A stretch of 64,000 nucleotides of DNA from Trichoplusia ni (taxonomy: Eukaryota > Arthropoda > Insecta > Lepidoptera > Noctuidae), in the NCBI RefSeq assembly GCF_003590095.1, contig NC_039488.1:4898001-4962000 (forward strand), written 5' to 3'. The notes beneath the pieces were generated by a model, which had not been told where the DNA came from, did not search any database, and saw only the letters and a program-made list of their open reading frames with translations. Every line of letters starts with the position of its first letter. Position 1 is the stretch's first letter. The position numbers were made by a program, and so were the translations under genes. Positions 23,463 to 35,400 of this stretch are shown one piece after another.

Positions 23463-26400
23463 TCACAGTACATTTTTGGATGTGAGTCGTTTGAGGCAAG
23501 CGTTTCTGACTTGATCATTTCCAAGTCGCTCAGCCTCCTGCAACACTCTACGTAGATCGTTCGTCCGGTCGTTGCGAGCGGCTAGAATGTAGGCGCTGCT
23601 CACGTTGTGACATACTAGGTAACATGATATCTACAATAAAAACAAATAGAATTGAGAAAATATAAAATACTGTTTATGAGCAAAGCTTGGAACGGCGCCA
23701 ATATTTTTTTTATAGTACAGCTTAGTTTTTTCCTTAATTATCATCTTATCCGAACGTAGTGAAAACAATAGCTTCAGACGTATTTACCAAAACTATTTAA
23801 AATTACTATTATTAATGACACATAAGCGCACGCGAAAGCATTTCGTAAATAAACTTTAAAAAAAGCGGCGCGCAGTGCCGTTCTTCGCAAATGCATAAAA
23901 GACCAGTAGCTACTAAAAAATGCTTAATGGTTTAATAAGGTATTTATTTTTCTTTTCAATCACATCAACACATCGCACATATATTATTACCTTAATAGTA
24001 ACGCTGTGTATATCGCTAATGAGGATTTCAGCCTGTTCGTCGTACAATAGTCCCCGTGATTCACAGCGAGACACCACTGCGCTGACGCCCGACTCCAATA
24101 CTTGATCGCTCATCAAACTATAATAAAAAAAGAGGTGAATACACAATATTAAAACTATATTTATTATAGAATATCTATAATTGGGGACCTCGTGGCTAAG
24201 CTGCGACTACACAAGAGGAACGATCACAGGTTAAGCTACGCTTGATATGGCCGGTCCATAGATTATCCATGGTTACCATCTTTGTCATATTATAAGTTCC
24301 TCCGTGTTTCGGTAGGCAAGTCAAATTGTCCACGCTGTCAGTAACACATTTTTGACGTCAGAATCAAGGTCTGAAAACCAGGCTAACTAAGGGGTATCGT
24401 GTTGCTCAGGTAATTGGGTTGAAGAGGTCAGATAGACAGTCGCTAGTCGCTACTTGCACAAAATGTACTTAGTCCGGTTAGACTGGAAACTGACTAAAAC
24501 ATAGTGGGTAAATGGCCAGGATGATGATGATCTAGAGTATCTCTATTTATGTTCATAAATCTCATAACATTTCTTAATGTTCTAAAAAATAGTTTGATTC
24601 ATATATAGTTTACCTTGCCGCCGTTTCTTTGGACGCCCTTATACACTTCGCCAGAGTTTTAACTTCCATGAATCTGTCAGAATGGACCAGAAATCTTGCG
24701 ACGTGTATGTAAATGTTCATCGAGTCCAACTTATGTTCAGTTATTATCCTACAAATCGAAAAAAGTAATTAAACACGCTCATTCTATTCTACCGAATGTA
24801 ATTTCACAATGCCTCATATTAAAGTAGTTCCAGAGAATTTTACATAAAAAATAAAAGTATGTTTGAAAAGAGGGTAATTGGTTTTAATGTTACTTGTACC
24901 AACATCCAATAAACTACTATTTTACCATCACACACTGTCCCGTTCCAGATACAAAATGAACTTACTTGATAGCCAATTCATATCCAACCTCTATGGTGGG
25001 CCCACTGGCTAGCACGACGGCAACGAGTCTTATCTTATCTGTATTAGATCCGAACAGTGTCAGCGGTCTGTAGTCCGGCGTGTCGGTGTCTTTGCGCGGG
25101 TTCTGTATGGGTATCGCCTCGTTCAGTACTTTCTCCGTCAGTCGGCCGCTAGCCTCACACGCCGCCAGGAACTTCGCTAACTCGATTTGTCGCGTGATTG
25201 TCGTCATGAGGTTGTCGATTGTCGCTTTGTCCAAGTTGAAATGGAATGATCTGGAGTCGCTCGTTTCTGGAATATAGATTTTTAAATAAAAACTAGGGTT
25301 GGTTTGGTGAATCTTGTAAATTTAACGTCAAACACGGTAGTCAAACAAGATCTCTTGATATGATGAATATTCGCGCCCCCGCGAATATAACGCCTCTTAT
25401 CGAAGTACTTCGGGAAGCCGTGTGCCGAATATGGAAAATGAACTAGTAAAAAAGAGGGTAAGCGATGCCAGCCTGCTACAGACCGGACATTTGCGCGCGC
25501 AAGTCGCAGAATATATGTAAAGCACGCTCTATACTCGCGGCGCGAAAGGCCTAGAAACGTGAGAAGGTTTTGCGCGTTCACGTTTGTTGGCGGTTGCACG
25601 GCGCGAATTCACAGCAAGAAGTAGCGGGCAAGCGAGCGAGTGTAGAGCGCGCTTATGACGTAAGTAAACAGGTAGGTATGGGTACTGACTGAGCGGCGCG
25701 GGCACGCAGTTGGCGAGGTGGTGCAGCGCGGCGCTGAGGTGGTGCTGGCGCGTCTGCAGCGCCGTGAAGGTGCGCGAGGGGGGCGCGGGCGGGGGCGCGG
25801 CGGGCGCGGGCGGGGGCGCGGGCGCGGGCGGGGGCGCGGGCCGCGCGTACAGCAGCGCGCACGTGGCGGCCGCGCGCGCCGCCTGCCCGCTGCCGCACTG
25901 CACCGCGTACAACGCCTCCAGCCGCCGGGACATCTCCAGCGTGCGGCAGATGTGCATTATGTACTCCTGTATGAATATCACAGAATTATAAAAATACTGA
26001 ATTAAAGTGGGTAAGAGGGGGGAAAAAAATTGGGGATTGTTTCTAGATACTTATCAGAGTATTTAACTGAAAAAATCTAAATAGTCCACTAGAAAGGTTT
26101 CCCAAAAACCGTCACACGAGATTTTATTTCACTGTATAGTGTATACCCTTCATTTTGTGCTAACGCGATAAAACAAAAATACATATCAGATATTTCTTGG
26201 AGATTGAAATGCTTTGAAAGGACATATGTCCAAAGATGCATTAATGTATGTATACACTCACCGCCCACATATCAAGCGTAGAATCAATATCGCTCATGGC
26301 CTTCAACAGGTCATTAACCTTATCCTTCTTCAAGCACTCCATATACACAGATTCGGTGAACGTCTCCTTATCAACCAGATTATCATAACAATACCGAATG

Positions 26401-29400
26401 ACCTCGCTCAAGTTGCTATGCTTCATGTAAAAGGCAATATTTGCCGTATGGGAACCGTAGTTGGTGAGGTAGAAAACACACTCTTTGTAGAAGAAGGGGT
26501 CGAGTCTTTTGTGTTGGTGGTCTATTTTTGGTTCGGTGTGGTTGTTGTTCCGTCTCAATAGGCCTTGAGCGAGGCTCTTCTTGGGGGGGATGACAGCTGT
26601 TTGGAAGTCGCTGTAGTCCCCTTGTTTGATCTTCTTGACGCTTGCTAGAGTGTGCATGATGTTGAGAGCCGGTTCGCTGAGTTGTATCTTCTTTTTGTTA
26701 GTGTTCATTGTTGTTAGTTTCTCGTTTGTGGACTGAAAATAAGAGCATTTACATTTCTGTCTGTTTAAATTATGGCTAGCTAAAAACAAACAAATAAGTA
26801 CATTCAGGTAGAGCAGAATATGATTATCTATAATAAATACATTCTTTAAGGTACTTTCAAATGAAAAAATCTTTATTGTTGTTTAATACTCTGAGGGATT
26901 CTTCTACCGCAATAACAACCCATTTTTGACACTTACCTTAATAGTTTCAGCTTTGTTCAACAGCTGTTGATTAACAGGGTAGTTCATATCTTCAAGCATG
27001 CTTATAATCTCGTTCAGCAGTGGCGGGTTGGACCGCGGCCGGCCATCAGACTGCACACTTGACATAGAACTCGTCCGCTCCGAGTACCTCATATTATTCA
27101 GCCTTCTATTAACAAACTGAGATTCAGACGCTTCTTTACCGAATTCGCAATCTTCTGTTACCTCCGCACACACGTTTAAGGCATTTTTGAAGCAATGCGC
27201 AAATTTCTCCCGAGCTTGTTTGAAACAACCAGCTTTGAGACACGCTTTGCCCCATGCGGCTAGTACGCTGTTCCTTGGCAGACCTGATTTTGTTGCTATT
27301 TCTAGCGCCAATTCCCATTTTTCGGCTTCGAGGAGTGATCTCACGATTTGACCTTAAAATAGAAAGGATGATTTAATTTGAAGTCACATTAAATATCATG
27401 TTATGTCATATTTCATGTGGTTCTAAGTAATAATTTCTGCGAAGCTTTATGATGTGCTACATGTGATGAGGATGGTTATAAACTAAATAGGTTGGATTTT
27501 TGCAACTCCATTTTGAGGCACTTCCCGATAAGCTAGCAGGCTCAGGCTAAATTTTTAGGGTAGCTTCAAACCCAATGATAATGCAACTACAAAAACGGTT
27601 GGACCGATTTTGATAAAATTTAAAAAGGTGGGATTTTAGAATTTCAAAATCTATTTTTTTTATGCTGATTATAAGAGTGATTGTTTAAGATATACCTTTT
27701 TAAGATACTTACTAGGATGCGCTCCATGGTGTGGTACGAGGTGTTGAGCTTGATGTGTGACGAGCGTGGCCATAGCGTCCGCGTGGGCGAGGCAACGCGC
27801 GGCGTGAAGCGCGCCCGTCTCGGCCACCACTATACGACCACCCGCACCCCTAATTAAAATCATGTTAGAAATCACGAAAAAAGATAACATTAATTATTAT
27901 GCATTTAAACAGACCACGAATATACTATGTTATTGCTGCTTTTCTTTTTTTTTTAAATATTATCTGTTGCTTATTTTTATAGGGCAAAAAACAATTTGGA
28001 ATAGAATGATAAACTAAGGAATTTTAAGTAAAAAATAATGTTATTTCATTTACTTGGACATAACGCCAATAAGTTTTTATATTAAAACCCTATCCGATAC
28101 AGTAAAAATCTAGAGAATAAAAATCATTTGAACTTACGTAGATTCATGTGGAGTTCTGGAGTAGAGTTCTGCGGCGGCGAGTAGCAGAGACCGCCTGGCT
28201 CTCACCAGCAGACGAGCATCACCACCGTGCGACAACTCCCGTGCCACCTCATCACTGCGGTCTAACAGGAACCTAGACACAAGAACCTTTAAATAATTTA
28301 CGAGAGCGGAAAGTAATAATAAATGGAAAAGAATGTTACTCCTTTTCTGGCAACTGGTTCTAGTATTAATGACCCAGACTAAGTTCTTTCTGTTCTTCAC
28401 TTGCCAAGACGTGCAATATATAAAATAAGACTAAATTAGTGAAATATAGTTTTCAGAAGTGACATACCTTGGATAATCTAAGTTAATCGAATGCATCTTC
28501 ATAATAGAAAGACAGAGCGTCACATTTGGGGTAAACTCATAACTGAACTCGGTCCGAACAGCGTCGTTCCTATTAGCGTTTGTTGACAGGCACCAGTCCA
28601 TGCAGGTGACCCCGCTGCCCGCCGAATCAGAATTACTACTGAGCATCATATCCTGATCGGAATTAGCCTTCTTATTCATTGTCTGTGTGTAGCAGTCATC
28701 GCAAACTCGAAATTTTACTCCACTTGGGTACGTCGGGACATGCATCCTGTGTCTCGAACACGCATGGCATACAAGGCGACCGCAGCGACGGCAGTGGTGT
28801 CTGCGGATGATCATGGAGAACATCGACGCATGGCATAACATGCATCGGTCTGTCGAGTAGTCCTCTGCCCATTGCTCTTTGCTTGGTACTTGTTCTGGCA
28901 TCACAAAAGGCTTGTTCGCCGCCTCAATATTGATCGAATCTATAGATTGTAACAACGAGTCATCAGAAGGTTTCGGAGGCGCTGGACAGACGTTTCTTGG
29001 ATTCCTCATGTCTAGAGCCTTTTCAGCGTAAAATCTCAATAACGCATCAACGGCATTCCGGGATATGACTAGACTTTCAATCGACTTTATATTGTAGTAG
29101 AGATTGTCTCCAGTGGGGTCTTTCTTCAGGCTCGGAGAAATCTTGTTCACAATGTTAGCAAGCACGTCCAGCTTTGCATTCATTAAGAATTGCTCGAGCA
29201 TAAGCAACGGACTTTCTATGAGGTCCCAGAACATATGCCGCCAGTTCGGGTCTATTTCTAGCATGATTTGGAGTCCTATTTTAATGTTTTCAAATGATTT
29301 CCAATCGAAGGAGTTTCCAGAGACGAAATCTACACAGACTTGGAGTATTTCCACATTTCGAACTTTAGACATCTCGTCCTGAATGAGGTCCATGGCTTGA

Positions 29401-32400
29401 GAAGTTGGTAAGCGTAGGAGTAGCTGGCTTACAAGCTCTGGTGTTGCCTGATTTGTATATTCGAACAATTGTCTTAATAAGTTCATCACAATGAGATTTT
29501 TCATGTTCTCTGATACTTCATGTGCGTCGGCCCATTCCAAACATAGTTTGAACTGAAACACAAAAAAAAACAACTTAAAATTTTGAACTTATTCCGCATG
29601 TAATCTGTGTTAATAAGGAATACATATTTACCTGCTGACTATCCATAAGGACTTCGATGACACTCTCCGGGTTTTCTATTGATTTTTCATAGATGTCGTA
29701 CCAATGATTTGAGCCCATTATTGCTGCTATCTACAATTACAACAAAGGTCGATATTATACTCAAGTTCATTAATGTTAATCAAACTTTAAATATATTAAT
29801 GAAATCGTACCTGGTCATACAAGGGTATTTTCACTATCCAATCCGAACATTTTTCATATAATCCATCGTCTAATAGATCTTGGTTTAAAAGGAAACGAAG
29901 ATAGTCCAACACTTCTAACGCGCCATCCGCCGACCATACACTCAAGTTATTCAATATTAAGTCCACTTTCAAGTCGGGACATTTCAGAAACTGGCAATAC
30001 TTCCAATTGTTCGGTATTTTTGGATTTGTTGCCAGTTTAAAAAGTATTAAATCTCTCAAATTCGACAAGTTCGCACTACAAGCCAACTGACGTTCTGAGA
30101 GAGAGTCTATTATGTTAAGACATTTAAGGATTTTTCCAGATTCAATCAATTGAGGCATGAACAAAAACAACTTGTCAAGATCAACAGTCGTGTGAAGAGA
30201 CGCCAGATATTTATTGCCACCGAACAAATATTTCGTGCAATTGAATCTCTCCAACTCCATGTAATTGTTCAAGCATTTGGTACGAGCATCCATGCTCTGT
30301 TGCAGACTGTTTTCGTTATGGGAAGTATGAATCTTCTTGATGATATGAGCTAAGACCCAGTTATGTAGAACGACGTACGTAAGGCACTGCGGGTCAGGAG
30401 ATCGTGGTAGAGGGGCGAAATTCGTAACTGGGTCCAGGAACAAGTTTTCTTCCGGATTCTTAAAGTCATATACGACGTGAAGCAGATTGTTGAAGTTCAC
30501 TTCGCTTGCTTCTTTTTGCGGCCCAGCCAGTGTGATGGACGGACAGAAGTTTAATATAAGCTTTGGTATGAGATTGACATTTAACTTTTTACATATTGGT
30601 TCCAGATTAGTGACTGGGATTTCTTTGTTATTTATCATATTACCAAATATGTCGTGAAGTTGTCGTTCGAGGACTGAGAAATATGGCGTCTCTGAACCGC
30701 TGTCAACAGAACGATTGTCTTCTTGTTCCAGTTGAGACACAGTCTTACAGTACATGTAACACATCCTTAGGTATGGTATTCTGGCTTTTCTGCTACCTTG
30801 GCGCGAGACTTCTGATATATTGCATATATCCTTATCTGACGCAGCAACTACGTTCATATAAATTTGGTGGTATTTCTGAAGTAAGTTAGGGTCTAGCTCC
30901 ACGGTTTCATTCGAAGACACAATGTCTACCAAGTCCTCGCATGACTGCCTCAGTTCTTTAGAGAGTTGATTTAGTTTACAAAACTCTTTATGTTTAACAG
31001 GGATGCGACAATCTGTGATCAGTCCACAGATGTTGTCGATAAAGCTAAAAGACTTTTCAGTGTTACCGAAGATTTCGAATGTGACGCTGGCAATGTCTTC
31101 GACGAAGCGTATGTAGTTGGTTTTTTTGACTGCTGCGATATCGGTGCAGCTTCTTACTTCTGCGAGCTTTCTCTCCACGACATTTATCAGTCCGTAAGTG
31201 ATCTCGCGGTTCAGTCCACTACTCAGTAATATATCGACTGCGTTTATGAAGGGGGCGTTTTGGTGATTGTATAATTGCAAGTGCGGATGTCGAGCTCCAA
31301 GTTCTATGATATCGAAGGAGTTTGGAGCCCTATTCGAGGCCAGGAACCCTTCAACGAGCCCCATGACCTCCGTGGACACGACAGATAAAGCTGATAGTTC
31401 TTTGGTTGGGTAACGAGTGTCATCTCTATAGTAAATTATATTTTTTATCTTCGCTATCAAGTTACGCAGGTGTTCCGTAAATGTTACTTCCGTAGCTATT
31501 TCGGAATCCGCTAGGTCAAACATCTGAAATTGAAAAATGGTTTTCATCAATCAAGTTAAATGACCCAATTTAATAAAATAATACTGATTGAATGATTCGA
31601 TTGTCGCCAGTTTTCTGCCTACAATATTCAACTGGACTTTTCATTTTTCAAACTGTATGTATCAATCGACCTTTTTACTTGAGAATTTTGATTGACTATT
31701 GTCTAGTATCATGTAACGTCATACGTCATCCTGAAATCATGTCAATGTCTCTTCTCTAATTCTTCTTTATGGGGTAAAACAATACTAAAATAATCCCTAA
31801 ACAGTGATTAGAAGTATTAAAATGATGTTGTTCGCGTCTATCGGCCTATGCCATATACTTTGCACGTATAGCATGGCTATACAAGATTCGTACAACGTCC
31901 TGCTACATGATAAAGCTAACTACAAGGTCGATCTCGTTATAACTGAGGACGACTACGAGATGGTCGGGAAACAACAGTTAAAGGAATTCAACATAGACAA
32001 TAAGAATAAGATTCGATTAAGTGAATTCAAAAAGTAATTATTGCTTGTTTTAATCGAATAGTAGAAAGTAGGATTTCGTATAAAATAATTCCATATGCAT
32101 GTTTAACTGGAGTAATAACAGTAGTCGTATTTTTTATTGATAAATAAAAGACCTCAACATACTTAATTAGAGTAGAAAATAAACTTATCTAACATGGAAT
32201 CACTTTGAAGATATATATTTTATTTGTTTCTGTCAGACTCGATTGTATTTGTAACTATTAATTTCAGAAAGGTGCAAGCAGCAAATAAGAAGGCCACCAA
32301 AAAGCCCGAGACAAAAATAACGTTCCCCACATTAAAAGATAATACTCCTCCAAGCTCCAGTGCGGCTACCCCAATTTCGTCCGACGAAGCAGTCATGCCG

Positions 32401-35400
32401 GTTGCCACAGACGATGTGACGCCGATGTACCCTATAGAAACCCCTAGTACAACTGAAACAGTTGTGCCTCTTTACTCAGACGACGCAATGACACCTATAT
32501 CCCAGGATAAAGCGTTTATGCCTATTTCTGACGAAGCAATAATGCCGATTTCCCCAGACGATACATTTACTACGGTTGCTCCCGGCGATACAGATTCTCT
32601 GCTTTCTATTTCCCCCAAAGATTTTGTTATGCCAATAATTGTGGTGACGGGGCGCACAAATTATATTATCTCTTCCTACATGACTCCGGTAAGTTGAATT
32701 AATCCTAGGTTAACCGCGGTGGTTTGGAATTTGTTTTCGCTCTGACCTTTAAGTAAAGCAAAATCAATCTAGTCTTAGCTGGAAATAAACACAGCTAGCG
32801 ACTACTAAGAGACCCATAAGGACCTTTGCAAAAAGGTAGAATTATATCATCAACATCATCAGTCTATATTCGTCCACTGATAGACATAGGCCTCCCAATT
32901 ACAGGCCATCGAATCATATATAAAGGTAAATATTATTTACATACTTCTGCAACCAACAGTTATTATGTAATAATTTCCGAATTCTATAAATTCTTAGGAA
33001 CTTCTGTCAACATCCGAAACATCGTCGCAGGAGTTTGGATACGACAACCCTATCAAGGTTTAACCTCAGAAAGAGCCGCTTGAACTTATCAATGAAACTC
33101 ATCATCTATTTAAAAACAAGCCACTTGAATAAACACAAAAAAATTCATTAATATTTCGTGTTTGACATTCCTCAAATAATGTAAATAAATATTACTCACT
33201 AATTGTATTTTTATTGTGAGTAATTGTTTGTCAGTCGGTATGATAAATGACCGAATCAGTTAATGTGGTCACAGCTGTTTAAAAAAAACGTGGATAGGCT
33301 TAAACAATGTACCTGAATAGGGTACATTGGCTGTAAGCAAATTTATTACAAGCTGTGTATCTATTCTTCGTAACCTAGGCGGAAAATATAGCATTAAACA
33401 GGAATATGAGACCGTTGTGGAAGTGAAACAGAGCTACGTGCAAAATAATGCGCTGTTTCTCTTTTACAATGGCAAAAGTCCTACTCAATAAGCTCATATT
33501 TAATACATTGGACATCAAACATAGCTCAAACAACCTTATTATCTTTGCTCTTTAGCTCTTAATGTAATACGAGCAAGCAATGACGTAAATGACATACAAA
33601 TATACAATTAGTGATTGTATGCAAAACAGTATGCGGGCTTGTTTTGCTATGGCGTAACTAATTAGATACAATAGTGGATAAGTCTCATGATTCACACTAG
33701 AAATATAATAGCAAAACTTGTAAATACATTCCAGCCGGGCGATGCGCACGCGATTAAGAAAAGAGAGACTAAAACAAAAGAAAACGAAACGGAATATGAT
33801 TACGATAGCCTCTTAGACGAGTATTATGAACAGGAGAAAAACGAATCTCGGTCAAAAGATACGTATCAGATAAAGAAAACAGGTATTGTAGATTATATCA
33901 ACCATACTTAGTTATTTTAGCTAAGCTTATGGGAAATACTGGATGAGGGATGCGCAGAAGTGTGAACGGGTAAGAAAGGGGAGATTGAAGATTTTTTTTA
34001 TCTAAAAAAAATGTCTAGTCGTTGAAAAACAGCTCTGCATGTCCATGGATGATTACTGCTTTCTCACAAAATTTGTGACACATTGCCTTAGGCCAACGGC
34101 AATGTCGTCTATTTAATAATTATATTGTTTTTTGGGAATGAAAATTAAAATATTGAGATGCTTTTTTTTCTGAATGCTGAAACTCGACAACTACCTATGC
34201 AATCTATATTTATCGTCGATGAGGAGACAGATAAGCAAGTTAGCAACAGCTATGCGATACAATTCCAAATTTCCTTTAATCTCTGGGAGCTTATTGTAAT
34301 AAATGACGATGAAAACGCAAATTGCGCACCGTAATATGTAGTATAAAAAGCAATCGACTGACTTTTTTTTTTTTTGTAATGCATTCAGCGTATTATTTTA
34401 TGCAGTGGGCCTAAACCCAGGTTAGTGCTTCACCAAACAATCTATCCAGTGACTATAGTTTGAATTGTTGTTTTATCTTTCTTTTCTCTAGTCTGCCTTC
34501 AGTATTATTGTATTTTTTTTAAATTACAGTTCTGTCAGACTACGGTGCGATCAATATGGTGAAAACAATATTACTACTGAGAACCGAAACTGAAAACTGC
34601 ACGCAAAATGTGAAGGGAATCGGGTTCCATGCGATTAAATGTCTAATACACGATTACAATAACGAACGTCAATTAACTAAAGACATATCCGCGAGAATGT
34701 GGAAGATTATACAGATATGGTTCCTGGTTTATCTGGCTATCGCTGTTCCTGTTTGGTGTACAAGAGGTAAGACGAAATAATGAATACAGAGCTATACGCT
34801 TGCTTGAAGTCTCCAGGCAATCGGATAGCTTTGTATGATGGCTGGATGGAAAGGTACATATGAGCCTAAAATGGAGTGGAGAAGTAGTAATAAGGTATGC
34901 AGAAGATATGGCAGTAATCAAAGCTGACTGAGTAATCATAACCGTCCAGATAGAGCTAATAGTAGGTATATTTACTACATATGGGTACTGTAATCAGTAG
35001 GTACGGAAATATCGATACAATGTATCGTTGTAACCAAAACAATTGATAACCTGAGCACTAAAGAGCACACGTAGTCATTTCGCTTCATCACGTATTTATT
35101 AAATACCTACGTAGGCGAAAATTAGTGCAAATGTCAGAAGTAACGATAGAATACAGAATGTAGAGCAATATAAAAGTTTTATATTATTTTATTTATATTA
35201 TCCTTTCCAACAAATTAGTCAGAACGCGTATGGGTAGAAATAATTCAAGTACATGTTCATTGGAAAGAGGCTGATCAGACTAACTTCGACGTACTCTGTT
35301 CTACCGAACTGATGAATCTAAACCGTCTAGGGCCCGCAAAATTTCCAAAAGAACATTCAAATCGGTCTAGCGGTTTAGTGACATACACAAGTACAGTGGA

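Noticed and set aside
25710..26005. Gly/Arg-rich plus-strand frames over ZFYVE26 exon 11
   Set aside because: These are shadows of the Pro/Ala-coding GC-rich tract on the opposite strand.
26214..26561. 115-codon plus-strand frame
   Set aside because: Antisense to ZFYVE26 exon 10, which joins its neighbours in phase.
34556..34780. 74-codon frame as a stand-alone small gene
   Set aside because: It is exon 4 of the nested five-exon gene, with acceptor at 34529 and donor after 34766 in matching phase.
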